DNA of 64,000 nt from Parahoeflea alexandrii (GCF_024105735.1 NZ_JAAAML010000001.1:1931809-1995808); one strand, 5' to 3'. Shown: positions 44,609 through 56,324, counted from the stretch's first letter. Notes: generated by a model not told the origin, from the sequence alone. Made by a program: numbers and translations.

Positions 44609-44856
44609 CGCCTGTCTCCATTGGCCGCAGCATGCAGCGCACGCATGATCAACCAGAATGTAAGGCCGAGCATCAGCCCCATCAATGCCAGGATGGCTGA
44701 AACAGCGGCAATTCCGGCCATTCCCTCAAGCTGAACCGTGCCGAATTCCACCGCACCGCGCCCGCGGAGGGCGGCGATACCGGCGACTGCGCCCAATCCT
44801 GCCCCGCCGAGCGCTGGTATAACGACGAGGTTGGGCAGCCGCGCCCTCATCGTCAC
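44605..44856 (-). CDS. Small membrane protein, 83 aa, function unknown
   Basis: Not recognised. It has two predicted transmembrane segments (VVIPALGGAGLGAVAGIAAL, and a second around residues 50-72) and a short polar C-terminus. A GTG start overlaps the lpdA stop by 4 bases (GTGA), and its own stop overlaps the GlsB-like gene. This tight coupling supports a real gene. An internal ATG at 44850 is an alternative start. It may serve as a membrane partner of the GlsB-like protein. Confidence 0.7.
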   Translation of the reverse strand: MTMRARLPNLVVIPALGGAGLGAVAGIAALRGRGAVEFGTVQLEGMAGIAAVSAILALMGLMLGLTFWLIMRALHAAANGDRR

Positions 44857-46298
44857 GCGTTCAACGCCCGTCCATAGGCGTCGAGCACGCTTTCCTTCAG
44901 TGTTTCGGAAATGGTCGGGTGCGGGAAGATGGTGTGCATCAGGTCTTCCTCGGTGGTTTCGAGGTTCATGGCAACCACAAAGCCCTGGATCAGCTCGGTG
45001 ACTTCGGCACCGACCAGATGCGCGCCCAGCAACTCGCCGGTCTTCTTGTCGAAGATGGTCTTGACCATGCCCTGGTCTTCACCAAGCGCAATCGCCTTGC
45101 CGTTGGCGACGAACGGGAAACGGCCGACGCGGATGTCGCGGCCCTGCTCTTTTGCCTTCGCCTCGGTCAGGCCGACGGAGGCGACCTGCGGGTTACAATA
45201 GGTGCAGCCCGGGATCTTGAGCTTGTCCATCGGATGCACATTGGGCAGGCCGGCAATCTTCTCGACGCAGATGACGGCTTCGTGCTCGGCCTTGTGTGCC
45301 AGCATCGGCGGGCCGGCGACATCGCCGATGGCGTAGATGCCCGGCACATTGGTCTTGCCGTAGCCGTCGATGACGATGCAGCCACGGTCGGTCTTCACGC
45401 CGAGCGTTTCGAGGCCGATGTTCTCGATGTTGCCCTGCACACCGACAGCCGAGATCATCCGGTCGGCGGTGATCTTCTCGACCTTGCCGTCCTTGAGTTC
45501 GACATGGGCGGTGACGGAATCAGCGCCCTTTTCGACCTTGGTGACCTTGGCCTCGAGCAGGATCTTCATTCCCTGCTTGTCGAACTGCTTTTTGGCGAAG
45601 GCGGAGATCTCGGCGTCCTCGACCGGCATGACTGTTTTCATCACCTCGACCACGGTCACGTCGACACCCATGGTGCGGTAGAACGAGGCAAACTCGATGC
45701 CGATGGCGCCGGAGCCCATGACCAGCAGCGATTTCGGCATCTTCTCGGGCTTCATTGCCTCGAAATAGGTCCAGATCAGCTTGCCGTCCGGCTCGATACC
45801 TGGCAGCGCACGCGGCCGGGCGCCGGTGGCGACGATGATGTGCTTGGCGGTGTAGGTGCCCTCGCCCAGCGTGTTCTTGGGGATCGGTCCCTGCGGCTCG
45901 ACGATCTTCTTGGTTGTCTTGGAGACCACGATCTCGCCCGGCTTGGTGAGCTTGGCCTCGCCCCAGATGATATCGACCTTGTTCTTCTTCATGAGGAAGC
46001 CGACACCACCGTTCATCCGCTCGGCAATGCCGCGCGAGCGCTTGACGATGGCCTGAAGATCCGGCGTCACCGTGCCTTCGAGTTTCAGGCCATAATTCTT
46101 GGCGTGTTCGCTAAGGTGCAGCACTTCGGCAGAGCGCAGCAGTGCTTTTGTCGGGATGCAGCCCCAGTTCGAGCAGATACCGGCGAGATGCTCGCGCTCG
46201 ACCACGGCGGTCTTGAGGCCGAGCTGGGCGGCACGGATGGCTGCGATGTAGCCGCCGGGGCCGGAACCGATGATGATCACGTCGTAATTGTTTGACAC
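44853..46298 (-). CDS. lpdA: Dihydrolipoyl dehydrogenase (E3)
   Basis: 481-aa FAD disulfide oxidoreductase that reoxidises dihydrolipoamide for pyruvate dehydrogenase. FAD motif GSGPGGYIAAIRA is at the N-terminus. The redox-active disulfide is C42 and C47 (CSNWGC). An NAD-binding GSGAIGIEFASFY and a C-terminal catalytic HPTISE block follow. It lies downstream of pdhABC after three small genes. It probably serves PDH rather than oxoglutarate dehydrogenase because of this position. Confidence 0.97.
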   Translation of the reverse strand: MSNNYDVIIIGSGPGGYIAAIRAAQLGLKTAVVEREHLAGICSNWGCIPTKALLRSAEVLHLSEHAKNYGLKLEGTVTPDLQAIVKRSRGIAERMNGGVGFLMKKNKVDIIWGEAKLTKPGEIVVSKTTKKIVEPQGPIPKNTLGEGTYTAKHIIVATGARPRALPGIEPDGKLIWTYFEAMKPEKMPKSLLVMGSGAIGIEFASFYRTMGVDVTVVEVMKTVMPVEDAEISAFAKKQFDKQGMKILLEAKVTKVEKGADSVTAHVELKDGKVEKITADRMISAVGVQGNIENIGLETLGVKTDRGCIVIDGYGKTNVPGIYAIGDVAGPPMLAHKAEHEAVICVEKIAGLPNVHPMDKLKIPGCTYCNPQVASVGLTEAKAKEQGRDIRVGRFPFVANGKAIALGEDQGMVKTIFDKKTGELLGAHLVGAEVTELIQGFVVAMNLETTEEDLMHTIFPHPTISETLKESVLDAYGRALNA

Positions 46299-46318
46299 GC
46301 CTCGTCTCCTCTATGTCA

Positions 46319-46342
46319 GGGCGGACGGACCAACGTCCGCCC
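46319..46342. terminator. GC-rich hairpin between DUF465 gene and lpdA
   Basis: GGGCGGACG-GACCAA-CGTCCGCCC forms a 9-bp stem in the 75-bp gap. It has no T tract on the minus strand. It could be a weak terminator, an RNA-processing site that sets different PDH E3 levels, or a repeat element. Confidence 0.3.
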
Positions 46343-46373
46343 CGCCATCTGCACGGGGCGCGTCGCGGCCGTC

Positions 46374-46613
46374 TCAGCCCGCCAGCATCCCGTAGATTTC
46401 GTCCTTGAGCCTCAGGCGCTCCTTGCGCATCGATTCCATGTTGAAATCGTCCGTCGGCTCTATGTTGGTTTCGGCGCGGTGAACGGCCCGGTTGATGTCG
46501 TGATAGGCATCAAAGAGTTTGGCGAAATGGGCGTCAGCCTGTTTCAACTCATGCATTTTCGCGACGTGCTCGGGAAACTCCTCCGCCAGTTCGTGGGGCG
46601 TGTGCGACATCAA
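46374..46613 (-). CDS. DUF465 (YdcH-type) small protein
   Basis: 79-aa mostly helical protein of the DUF465 family. It has the family's HxLxEEFP start (HELAEEFPEH), the FAKLFDAYHDINRAVHRAE helix and a KERLRLKDEIYGML tail. It is found beside many metabolic and envelope genes and has no proven function. It is in the same direction as lpdA, 75 bp upstream. A GC-rich inverted repeat lies between them. Confidence 0.85.
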   Translation of the reverse strand: MMSHTPHELAEEFPEHVAKMHELKQADAHFAKLFDAYHDINRAVHRAETNIEPTDDFNMESMRKERLRLKDEIYGMLAG

Positions 46614-46696
46614 TCATCTCCTCGTTGGTGTGTTGATGACTGCACTCTATCCGCCCGAAGTCCTTGTTCTCCTTGACCTTGGTCAATTTCTCACAA

Positions 46697-47338
46697 TTAG
46701 TGCCCCAACAGCAGCCGCGCCACCGGTGCCAGCCCGCGCCCGATGGCGCGGGTGTTGTCTGCGTCCAGATGCACGCCGTCAATGGACGAACACCGGGCAA
46801 CCGAGCTCGCGTCGAAAAATCCAGCCCCCATTTCATCTGCCAGATCGGCGTAGAACGAGGCAAGCATCGCCGATTGCTCGACGCCACCCTCGAACATCGC
46901 GGCAAAATCCGGGTCTGCCGTTTCGACCAGCGTTGGCGGCGCGACAACGAGGATCTGTGGCACATCCTGCTCGACCGGCCAGTTGTGCAGCCGTACCAGT
47001 TGCACCAGCCGCCTGATGCCCTTGGATGCGGCATGGGCGGTCCCGGCAACCACCGGCTTCATGTCATTGGAGCCGAGCATGAGGATCACCAAGTCGAGCG
47101 GCGCATGAGAATGCAAAGCCGTAGGCAGCGTGCGGGCTCCGTTGCGATCGCAATCGCCGGTGTAATCGTCAAACACGGTGGTACGGCCATTGAGCCCATC
47201 CGCCACCACATGCACGCCCTCACCCAGGGAAGCGGCCAATGCTGACGGCCAGCGGTCCTTAAGCGCATGCCGCGAACGGCTTTGCGGATCGTAGCCCCAG
47301 GTGAGCGAGTCGCCGTAGCAGAGGACAGTCTTCATCAA
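46697..47338 (-). CDS. SGNH-fold esterase (GDSL hydrolase)
   Basis: 213-aa esterase-type SGNH hydrolase. Block I GDSLTWG holds the nucleophile (S11). Block III GSNDMKP and the catalytic Asp/His in DGVHLDADN are present. It has no signal peptide, so it is cytoplasmic. Similar rhizobial enzymes are annotated arylesterase; substrate is unknown. It is part of the lpdA-pdh region but has no obvious PDH role. Confidence 0.88.
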   Translation of the reverse strand: MMKTVLCYGDSLTWGYDPQSRSRHALKDRWPSALAASLGEGVHVVADGLNGRTTVFDDYTGDCDRNGARTLPTALHSHAPLDLVILMLGSNDMKPVVAGTAHAASKGIRRLVQLVRLHNWPVEQDVPQILVVAPPTLVETADPDFAAMFEGGVEQSAMLASFYADLADEMGAGFFDASSVARCSSIDGVHLDADNTRAIGRGLAPVARLLLGH

Positions 47339-47374
47339 TCCACCTTCTCGCCATAGAGCCTGTATCGCGACGCG

Positions 47375-47923
47375 CTAGCTGCCAAGTCTGCGAAGCCCCA
47401 GAGCAACAAACAGGAACAGGACACCATTGGAAACCAGTTCGATGCCCAGCAGCAGTCCCAGAATGGTTGTCGCCGTTGCCGGCAGCCCGGCAAGGATCAT
47501 CACACCGAGCACCACCGAAACCAGTCCGGAAGCCAGCACCCAGACCCAGCCAGAAGCAGGCCGCAACGCAAGCGCAAACATGGTCTTGGCGACACCTGTG
47601 GCGAGGAACAGCACCGCCACCAAGAGCGTCAACGGAATTGCGCCCGCCAGTGGATCTGCGACCAGCACAACGCCGACCAGCAGCGACAATACACCGATAC
47701 CCAGCGACCAGATGAAGCCCGACCAGTCGCGAACCCGAAAAGCATGGATCACCTGGATGACGCCTTGGATGAGGAACACCCAGCCAGCCAGGGTAACCGC
47801 GAAGACGGTCGCGCCGAAGGGGTTGAGCAGCGCCAGAAAGCCGCCCACGATGCAGATCACCGCCAGAACCGCCATCCAGGTCCAGCTTCCGGAAAAGCTT
47901 CCGTTCCGATCTTGGTCACTCAT
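47375..47923 (-). CDS. HdeD/DUF308-family membrane protein
   Basis: 182-aa membrane protein with about six transmembrane helices, of the DUF308 family related to the acid-resistance protein HdeD. It starts with a charged N-terminus (SDQDRNGSF). Repeated glycine/leucine-rich segments follow (LSLLVGVVLVADPLAGAI, LGLLLGIELVSNG). It is 35 bp from pdhC on the same strand. It is probably a stress-envelope protein and is not known to act in pyruvate oxidation. Confidence 0.85.
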   Translation of the reverse strand: MSDQDRNGSFSGSWTWMAVLAVICIVGGFLALLNPFGATVFAVTLAGWVFLIQGVIQVIHAFRVRDWSGFIWSLGIGVLSLLVGVVLVADPLAGAIPLTLLVAVLFLATGVAKTMFALALRPASGWVWVLASGLVSVVLGVMILAGLPATATTILGLLLGIELVSNGVLFLFVALGLRRLGS

Positions 47924-47958
47924 CGCGCATGCCCCTTAGGTGTTGGTCGTCAGACCGT

Positions 47959-49341
47959 TCAGACAAGCATCCCCATCGGGCTTTCGATGTATCCCTTGAA
48001 GGCCGCCAGCAGTTCCGCGCCGAGCGCACCATCCACACAGCGATGATCGGTCGAGAGCGTGACGCTCATGACCGTTGCCACCGCCAGCGCACCGTCCTTG
48101 ACGACCGCACGCTGTTCGCCCGCGCCGACGGCCAGGATGGTCGCATGCGGCGGGTTGATGACAGCGGCAAAGTCCTTGACGCCCATCATGCCCATGTTGG
48201 AAACCGACGAGGTTCCGCCCTGGTATTCCTCGGGCTTGAGCTTGCGGTCCTTGGCGCGCTTGCCCAGATCCTTCATTTCGTTGGAAATCGTCGACAAGGT
48301 CTTCTCTTCGGCCGAGCGGATGATCGGCGTGATCAGCCCGCCTGGGATGGAGACGGCGACGCCGACATCGGAATGCTTGTGGATCACCATGTTCTCGTCG
48401 GTCCAGGAGACATTGGCATCGGGCACATCGCGCAGGGCGAGAGCCAGCGCCTTGATCACCATGTCATTGACCGAGAGCTTGTAGGCCGGCTTATCATCCT
48501 TGAGCGGAGCCGCCTTGTTAAGCTCGGAGCGGAGCTTGAGAAGCGCATCGAGTTCGCAATCCACGGTGACGTAGAAATGCGGGATCGTCTGCTTGGATTC
48601 CTGCAGGCGGCGGGCAATGGTCTTGCGCATGCCGTCGTGCTTGACGAGCTCGTAGGAGCCCTCGGCGAAGTTCTTGAGAACGGCGTCGTCCGACATGCCC
48701 TTGGGTGCTGCGGCGGCCGGCGCAGTCGAGGCAGCGGCCTGCGGCGCTGCTTCCTTAGCCGGCGCCTTGCCGGTGCCCGAAGCGATAGCTGCCTCGACGT
48801 CCTTCTTGACCACGCGGCCATGCGGACCGGAGCCCGAAATCTGCGCCACGTCGACACCGGCATCCTTGGCAATCCTGCGGGCCAGCGGCGAGGAGAATAC
48901 CCGCTCTCCCGATTGTGTGGTCGGCGCGGGAGACGGTGCGCCAGGATTCTGGTCGCGGATTGGCTTGTCGAGGCTCGCAGCCGGGTCGGACGCCTGCGCC
49001 GGTTTTTCGGATTCCTGCTTCGGCGCGTCTGCCTGCTGGGTTTGCGCGGGTGCGGGAGCTGCGTCACCGCTACCCCTGGCCGCATCATCGGTGCTTTCGC
49101 CTTCGCCGGCGAGGATGGCGATCACGGCATTGACCTTGACGCCCTCGGTGCCGGCCGGGACGACGATCTTGGCGACCGTGCCTTCATCGACAGCTTCAAC
49201 TTCCATCGTCGCCTTGTCGGTCTCGATCTCGGCGATCACATCGCCGGGACCCACCTTGTCACCTTCCTTGACCAGCCATTTGGCGAGGTTGCCCTCCTCC
49301 ATGGTCGGCGACAGGGCGGGCATTGTGATGTTGATAGGCAT
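47959..49341 (-). CDS. pdhC: Dihydrolipoamide acetyltransferase (PDH E2)
   Basis: 460-aa E2 core of pyruvate dehydrogenase. One N-terminal lipoyl domain has the lipoylated lysine in [10 protein letters not shown]. An Ala/Pro-rich linker, the peripheral-subunit-binding domain ([15 protein letters not shown]) and the catalytic domain with DHRCVDGA follow. It transfers acetyl groups from E1 to CoA. It is translated after pdhB (14-bp gap). The lipoyl domain is almost the same as the one fused to E1 beta. Confidence 0.97.
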   Translation of the reverse strand: MPINITMPALSPTMEEGNLAKWLVKEGDKVGPGDVIAEIETDKATMEVEAVDEGTVAKIVVPAGTEGVKVNAVIAILAGEGESTDDAARGSGDAAPAPAQTQQADAPKQESEKPAQASDPAASLDKPIRDQNPGAPSPAPTTQSGERVFSSPLARRIAKDAGVDVAQISGSGPHGRVVKKDVEAAIASGTGKAPAKEAAPQAAASTAPAAAAPKGMSDDAVLKNFAEGSYELVKHDGMRKTIARRLQESKQTIPHFYVTVDCELDALLKLRSELNKAAPLKDDKPAYKLSVNDMVIKALALALRDVPDANVSWTDENMVIHKHSDVGVAVSIPGGLITPIIRSAEEKTLSTISNEMKDLGKRAKDRKLKPEEYQGGTSSVSNMGMMGVKDFAAVINPPHATILAVGAGEQRAVVKDGALAVATVMSVTLSTDHRCVDGALGAELLAAFKGYIESPMGMLV

Positions 49342-49355
49342 CTGACAGTCCTCCC

Positions 49356-50750
49356 TTACGCCGTGTAGGTAACGGCTTTGACGGCGTCGACGATTTCCGC
49401 AACGTTCGGCAGCGCGAGCTTCTCGAGATTGGCTGCGTAAGGCATCGGGACATCCTTGCCGGCGATCGTGATGATCGGCGCATCAAGATAGTCGAATGCC
49501 TGCTGCTGCACGCGGGTGGCGATCTCGGTGCCGACCGACGATTGCGGATAGCCTTCCTCGACGGTGACCAGGCGACCGGTTTTTTTCACGCTTTCGATCA
49601 CGGTCGGCAGGTCCATCGGGCGGATGGTTCTGAGATCGATGAGTTCCACATCGATGCCCATGCCGGAGAGCTCCTCCACCGCCTTGACGGCGTAGTTCAT
49701 GCCGATGCCGAAGGAGACGATGGTGACGTCCTTGCCCTGCTTGTGGATGCGGGCCTTGCCGATCGGCAGCACGAAATCATCCATCTTCGGCACATCGAAG
49801 GAATGGCCATAAAGGATCTCGTTTTCGAGGAAGATCACCGGGTTCGGGTCGCGGATCGCGGCCTTGAGCAGGCCCTTGGCGTCGGCGGCCGTGTAGGGCA
49901 TCACCACCTTGAGGCCCGGAATGTGGCTGTACCAGGCGGCGTAGCACTGGGAGTGCTGGGCGCCGACGCGGGCAGCCGCGCCATTGGCGCCACGGAAGAC
50001 GATCGGCGCGCCCATCTGGCCGCCGGACATGTAGAGCGTCTTGGCAGCAGAATTGATGATCTGGTCGATCGCCTGCATGGCGAAGTTGAAGGTCATGAAC
50101 TCGACGATCGGACGAAGGCCTGCCATGGCAGCACCTACGCCGATACCGGTGAAGCCGTGCTCGGTGATCGGGGTATCGACGACACGACGAGCGCCGAATT
50201 CCTGCAACAGACCCTGCGAAATCTTGTAGGCGCCCTGGTACTCGGCCACTTCCTCGCCCATGAGAAACACGTCCTCATTGGCGCGCATTTCCTCGGCCAT
50301 GGCGTCGCGCAGGGCTTCGCGCACCGTTGTCGCCACCATCTCCGTGCCATCGGGAATCGACGGATCGGCGGCTGCGGTGTTTTCGACAGGCGCCTTGGGC
50401 GCCGCCGGAACAGGTGCGGCAGCTTCCGGTTTTGCTTCCGTTGCCTCTTCGGCAGGTGCGGGAGCAGGGTCGGCTTTCTTGCCCGATCCGATGTCGGAGG
50501 CGCTTTCGCCTTCTTCGAGCAGCACCGCGATGACCGCGTTGACCTTGACGTTTTCAGTGCCGGCGGGGATCATGATCTTGCCGATCTTGCCCTCGTCGAC
50601 GGCTTCGACTTCCATCGTAGCCTTGTCGGTTTCGATCTCGGCGATCACGTCGCCGGCCGCAACACTGTCACCTTCGTTCTTGAGCCATTTCGACAGCGTG
50701 CCCTCTTCCATGGTCGGGGACAGCGCAGGCATCAGGATATCAATCGGCAT
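49356..50750 (-). CDS. pdhB: Pyruvate dehydrogenase E1 beta subunit with N-terminal lipoyl domain
   Basis: 464-aa E1 beta. Residues about 1-80 are a lipoyl domain ([10 protein letters not shown] lipoyl-lysine loop). After an Ala/Pro-rich linker comes the transketolase-like E1 beta region ([20 protein letters not shown]-like [21 protein letters not shown]). This lipoylated E1 beta is known from Hyphomicrobiales and relatives. It pairs with pdhA (14-bp gap) to form the TPP-dependent E1. See the finding on its near-identity with the pdhC lipoyl domain. Confidence 0.97.
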   Translation of the reverse strand: MPIDILMPALSPTMEEGTLSKWLKNEGDSVAAGDVIAEIETDKATMEVEAVDEGKIGKIMIPAGTENVKVNAVIAVLLEEGESASDIGSGKKADPAPAPAEEATEAKPEAAAPVPAAPKAPVENTAAADPSIPDGTEMVATTVREALRDAMAEEMRANEDVFLMGEEVAEYQGAYKISQGLLQEFGARRVVDTPITEHGFTGIGVGAAMAGLRPIVEFMTFNFAMQAIDQIINSAAKTLYMSGGQMGAPIVFRGANGAAARVGAQHSQCYAAWYSHIPGLKVVMPYTAADAKGLLKAAIRDPNPVIFLENEILYGHSFDVPKMDDFVLPIGKARIHKQGKDVTIVSFGIGMNYAVKAVEELSGMGIDVELIDLRTIRPMDLPTVIESVKKTGRLVTVEEGYPQSSVGTEIATRVQQQAFDYLDAPIITIAGKDVPMPYAANLEKLALPNVAEIVDAVKAVTYTA

Positions 50751-50764
50751 GGTGTTCCCTCCCC

Positions 50765-51802
50765 TTACAGCAGAATGTCGGTGTAGAGCTCGGACGGATC
50801 CGGCTCCGGATTGTTCTGGGCGAAGTCCGCCGAATCCGCCACAACATCCCGCACCTTCTTGTCGATGGCCTTGAGGTCATCTTCGCTGGCGTGCTTGAGT
50901 TCGAGCAGCCGTGCCTTGACCTGCTCGATCGGGTCATGCTCGGAGCGCATCTTCTGCACTTCATCCTTGGAGCGGTATTTCGCCGGATCCGACATCGAGT
51001 GGCCGCGATAACGGTAGGTCAGCATTTCGAGAATGATCGGCCCCTTGCCGGACCGGCAATGGGCAACAGCCTCGACAGCCGCGGCATGCACGGCGCGGAC
51101 ATCCATGCCGTCAACCTGGTGGCCGGGAATGCCGAAGGAGTTGCCGCGCAGCGAGAAGTTCGACTGGGCCGAGGAGCGGGCCGTCGAGGTGCCCATGGCG
51201 TAGCGGTTGTTTTCAACGATATAGATCACCGGCAGCTTCCACAGAGCCGCCATGTTGAAGCTCTCGTAGACCTGGCCCTGGTTGGCGGCGCCATCGCCGA
51301 AATAGGCGACAGAGACATTGTCATTGCCGCGATACTTGTTGGCAAAGGCGAGACCGGTTCCAAGCGACACTTGGGCGCCGACGATGCCGTGGCCGCCGTA
51401 GAAGTTCTTGTCCTTGGAGAACATGTGCATCGAGCCGCCCTTGCCGCGGGAGTAACCTCCCTGGCGGCCGGTCAGCTCGGCCATCACGCCGCGGGCTTCC
51501 ATGCCGGTGGCGAGCATATGGCCATGATCGCGGTAGCCGGTGATGACCTGGTCGCCGTCCTTGAGCGCCATCTGCATGCCAACGACCACGGCTTCCTGGC
51601 CGATATAGAGGTGGCAGAACCCGCCGATAAAGCCCATGCCATACAGCTGGCCGGCCTTTTCCTCGAAGCGGCGGATCAGAAGCATCTCGCGATAGGCTTC
51701 GAGCTCGGTTTCCTTGTCGAATTCGGTGATCCCGCCGTTCAGCCCGCTCTTTTCAGCCGGCTTCTTGCGGGATGCGGCGGTGGCGCTCTTGCGTGTAGCC
51801 AT
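50765..51802 (-). CDS. pdhA: Pyruvate dehydrogenase E1 alpha subunit
   Basis: 345-aa E1 alpha. It decarboxylates pyruvate with thiamine diphosphate. The TPP motif [13 protein letters not shown]...VENN is present. Phosphorylation-loop style [11 protein letters not shown] and an [11 protein letters not shown] start are typical. The ATG at 51802 has GGGAGG upstream. An in-frame start at 51865 would lie in the A+T-rich leader. It is first in the pdhABC order. It lies 147 bp downstream of ftsB, in a leader holding an inverted repeat. Confidence 0.97.
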   Translation of the reverse strand: MATRKSATAASRKKPAEKSGLNGGITEFDKETELEAYREMLLIRRFEEKAGQLYGMGFIGGFCHLYIGQEAVVVGMQMALKDGDQVITGYRDHGHMLATGMEARGVMAELTGRQGGYSRGKGGSMHMFSKDKNFYGGHGIVGAQVSLGTGLAFANKYRGNDNVSVAYFGDGAANQGQVYESFNMAALWKLPVIYIVENNRYAMGTSTARSSAQSNFSLRGNSFGIPGHQVDGMDVRAVHAAAVEAVAHCRSGKGPIILEMLTYRYRGHSMSDPAKYRSKDEVQKMRSEHDPIEQVKARLLELKHASEDDLKAIDKKVRDVVADSADFAQNNPEPDPSELYTDILL

Positions 51803-51919
51803 CTCATCCTCCCAATGGTGCTTCGAGGTGACCATAGGGAAATTGCGGGCGATCAGCAAGCGCATAAACGCATAGCTGATATTCCAACTAAGTACCTGAT
51901 ATTAATTTATATTTTTGAT

Positions 51920-51940
51920 ATTAACCGGCATCAGGTTAAT
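51920..51940. promoter_or_regulatory. Inverted repeat in the pdhA leader
   Basis: ATTAACC-GGCATCA-GGTTAAT is a 7-bp perfect inverted repeat in a very A+T-rich patch between ftsB and pdhA. On either strand it is not followed by a T run, so it looks more like a protein site than a terminator. Two GATATTAA copies lie close by. It may bind a regulator of the pdh genes. Confidence 0.4.
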
Positions 51941-51949
51941 CAACTGAAT

Positions 51950-52258
51950 TCAGCGGAAATACACAACCTCGTCCTCACGGGCCACGTTCAACAGGGCCCG
52001 CGCCCGCTCGTCCAGCATGTCGGCCTCTACCGCGCCGTCGCTCAACAGCATCACCATGCGCTCGAGATGTTGCCTGCGTTCGGTCAGCGTTGCAAGCCGT
52101 TCGGACAATTCAACGCGGCGGATTTCAAGCGCCTCGGCAGAATCAAGCCCATAGGCACCGGACCATGAATGGAAGCCGAAATAGGTGAAGCAGGCAACCG
52201 AAAGCGCCGGAACGACCCATCGGCTCCAGTATCGCTTTTTTCTGAACTGTGTCCGCAT
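51950..52258 (-). CDS. FtsB/DivIC-family septum formation initiator
   Basis: 102-aa bitopic division protein. A basic cytoplasmic N-terminus (RTQFRKKRYW) is followed by one transmembrane helix (about 14-34) and a periplasmic coiled coil rich in Leu, Glu and Arg (residues about 43-75). It would join FtsQ and FtsL in the divisome. It lies between eno and pdhA, the usual rhizobial position. Its sequence is short and divergent, so the family call rests on architecture and synteny. Confidence 0.87.
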   Translation of the reverse strand: MRTQFRKKRYWSRWVVPALSVACFTYFGFHSWSGAYGLDSAEALEIRRVELSERLATLTERRQHLERMVMLLSDGAVEADMLDERARALLNVAREDEVVYFR

Positions 52259-52355
52259 TCGAAAAACGCCTTACCCCTGCGAGTGAGACAGGATGACAGG
52301 CCATGCTTAAGATTGAGTTAGCCATCCGTGCGAATTGCTGCATCGCAAACAAAGA

Positions 52356-52379
52356 AGCCCGCGTTTTCACGCGGGCTTG
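52356..52379 (-). terminator. Terminator-like hairpin after eno
   Basis: On the minus strand AAGCCCGCG-TGAAAA-CGCGGGCTT is a 9-bp stem followed by CTTTGTTTG. It lies 51 bases after the eno stop and just before ftsB. It probably ends eno transcription, so ftsB-pdhA would need their own promoters. Confidence 0.7.
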
Positions 52380-52429
52380 AGCCAGGCTGGCCTGGCGGTG
52401 CCAGGCATCGGCAAGCATTTTCAGGCAGC

Positions 52430-54301
<1,872 letters not shown>

Positions 54302-56233
54302 GTGCAACTGAATATTGGAAAGAGCCTTATCGTCTTCGGGGCAGTCGTTTCACTTGGCCTCGTCGCCTCGATGGCGCTCAAGAAGTATGTCTTCGAGGAT
54401 TTGAAGGTCAATGGACCGGTCTACCAGGAGATCGTCAACGGCAAGGACCTGATCGCGGACATTCTGCCGCCGCCGCTTTACGTGGTTGAGTCCTACATGC
54501 TGGCAAACGAAATGATCGCGCATGAGGAGGTTGTGGAAAAGAATTCCACGAAAATTCGGTCTCTCAACGGGCTTTATGAAGAGCGTCGAACCTTCTGGCA
54601 GCAATCCGATCTTGAACCCTCGCTCAACGGGAAGCTTCAGGACGATGTCCTGGTGAAGGGCGACGCTTACTGGACGGCCATGAACGACCAGTTCCTGCCG
54701 ACTGTTCTGTCGGGCGACAGAGAAGCGGCGAGACTGGTGCTCGACGAGCTGTACCGGACATTCCATATCCATGATGAAGCCGTGAATGAACTGGTGACCT
54801 CAGCATCGACCTTCCTCGAAAAGGCAGAGGCCGACGCGCGCGCCGAAGATGCGCTGTTTTCCAACCTGACCCTTATCGCCAGCATCGTTTCTGTAGCACT
54901 GTTCCTGGGCGGCCTCATTCTCTTCCGCTGGCGCGCCGTTGTCCCCCTGACCGACATGACGGGCTACATGGGCAAGCTTGCGGCGGGTGACTATTCCGAT
55001 GAAGTGCCGCATGCCGGGCGCAAGGACGAAATCGGCGAGATGGCGCAGTCGGTCGCCTATTTCCGCCAGGCCGCCATGGAGCGGAAAGAGGCGCGGTCGC
55101 AATCCGAGAAGGAACAGGCCGAGATCAAGCGCCTCGAACAGGAAGCCGCAGAACGCCAGGCCGCCGAGGATGCCGAACGCGTCCGGGTGATCGAAGCGCT
55201 GACAACAGGGCTCGAGAACCTGTCGTCGGGCAACCTCGCCTACCGCATCAACGCGACTTTCGCGCCGGCCTATGAGAAGCTGCGCACCGAGTTCAACTCC
55301 GCGGTCGGCTCGCTCAGCGAAACCATCGATGACATCTCCTCGACCACCGAAGCGGTTCGCCTCGCCTCCTCGGAAATCGGCTCGGCCTCGGACGATCTGT
55401 CCCGCCGGACCGAGCAGCAGGCCGCATCGCTCGAGGAAACCGCCGCGGCCCTCGACCAAATCACCTCGACGGTGAAAAGCTCGTCGCAGCGCGCCGAGGA
55501 AGCTTCCGACATGGTCGGAACCGCCAAGGCCGGCGCCGAAAAATCCGGCGCTGTCGTCAAGAACGCCATCTCGGCCATGGAGCGGATCGAGGAATCGTCC
55601 AAGCAGATCAGCCAGATCATTTCGGTGATCGACGACATCGCCTTCCAGACCAACCTGCTGGCGCTCAATGCCGGCGTGGAAGCGGCACGCGCCGGAGAGG
55701 CCGGCAAGGGTTTTGCGGTGGTCGCCCAGGAAGTGCGTGAGCTGGCCGGACGTTCGGCCAACGCCGCCAAGGAGATCAAGACGCTGATCGAGACCTCTTC
55801 GACCCAAGTCGGCAACGGCGTCACCCTGGTCAACCAGACCGGCACCGCGCTGGGCGAGATCGAGGGCCAGGTCAGCAAGATCAACGACCTGATCCAGTCG
55901 ATCGTCACCGGGGCGCGCGAGCAGTCCACTGCGCTTGCCGAAATCAACTCGGCAATCAACCAGATGGACCAGACGACGCAGCAGAACGCGGCTATGGTGG
56001 AAGAAACCAACGCCGCGACCCAGGGCCTGTCGGGCGAAGCCGTCAAGCTCGAAGGCCTGGTGCGGCGCTTCAACACCGGCGGCCGCGCAACACATGCGGC
56101 ACCTGCTGCTGCCAACGCCTCATCGAAACCGGCGCAGTCTCCGGCCCGGGCGCTCGGCGCCAAGATCGCCTCCGCCTTCGGACGCGGCGGCGCAGCAACA
56201 GCCCAGAAGGAAGAAAGCTGGAGTGAGTTCTAA
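54302..56233 (+). CDS. Methyl-accepting chemotaxis protein
   Basis: 643-aa chemoreceptor. An N-terminal transmembrane helix (about 7-26) is followed by a helical periplasmic ligand domain (about 30-185), a second transmembrane helix (about 190-212), HAMP (about 213-265), another HAMP-like segment, and the signalling domain (about 355-600) with the highly conserved hairpin tip region IDDIAFQTNLLALNAGVEAARAGEAGKGF. The GTG at 54302 has GGAG 9 bases upstream. The protein ends in SWSEF, resembling the CheR/CheB tether xWxxF. The ligand is unknown. Confidence 0.95.
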   Translation: MQLNIGKSLIVFGAVVSLGLVASMALKKYVFEDLKVNGPVYQEIVNGKDLIADILPPPLYVVESYMLANEMIAHEEVVEKNSTKIRSLNGLYEERRTFWQQSDLEPSLNGKLQDDVLVKGDAYWTAMNDQFLPTVLSGDREAARLVLDELYRTFHIHDEAVNELVTSASTFLEKAEADARAEDALFSNLTLIASIVSVALFLGGLILFRWRAVVPLTDMTGYMGKLAAGDYSDEVPHAGRKDEIGEMAQSVAYFRQAAMERKEARSQSEKEQAEIKRLEQEAAERQAAEDAERVRVIEALTTGLENLSSGNLAYRINATFAPAYEKLRTEFNSAVGSLSETIDDISSTTEAVRLASSEIGSASDDLSRRTEQQAASLEETAAALDQITSTVKSSSQRAEEASDMVGTAKAGAEKSGAVVKNAISAMERIEESSKQISQIISVIDDIAFQTNLLALNAGVEAARAGEAGKGFAVVAQEVRELAGRSANAAKEIKTLIETSSTQVGNGVTLVNQTGTALGEIEGQVSKINDLIQSIVTGAREQSTALAEINSAINQMDQTTQQNAAMVEETNAATQGLSGEAVKLEGLVRRFNTGGRATHAAPAAANASSKPAQSPARALGAKIASAFGRGGAATAQKEESWSEF

Positions 56234-56263
56234 GCTCTCTCAGAATCAGTTTCCCGATGTAAA

Positions 56264-56293
56264 AAAGGCCGCCGGAGAAATCCGGCGGCCTTT
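56264..56293. terminator. Bidirectional terminator between mcp and kdsA
   Basis: AAAGGCCGCCGGA-GAAA-TCCGGCGGCCTTT is a perfect 13-bp stem followed by TTTCT on the plus side, with A-rich flank (TTTTTT on the minus transcript) on the other side. It sits between the convergent chemoreceptor gene (ends 56233) and kdsA (ends 56325), serving both directions. Confidence 0.9.
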
Positions 56294-56324
56294 CTGATTC
56301 AAAGCGTGAACACTTGCTCGTGTT

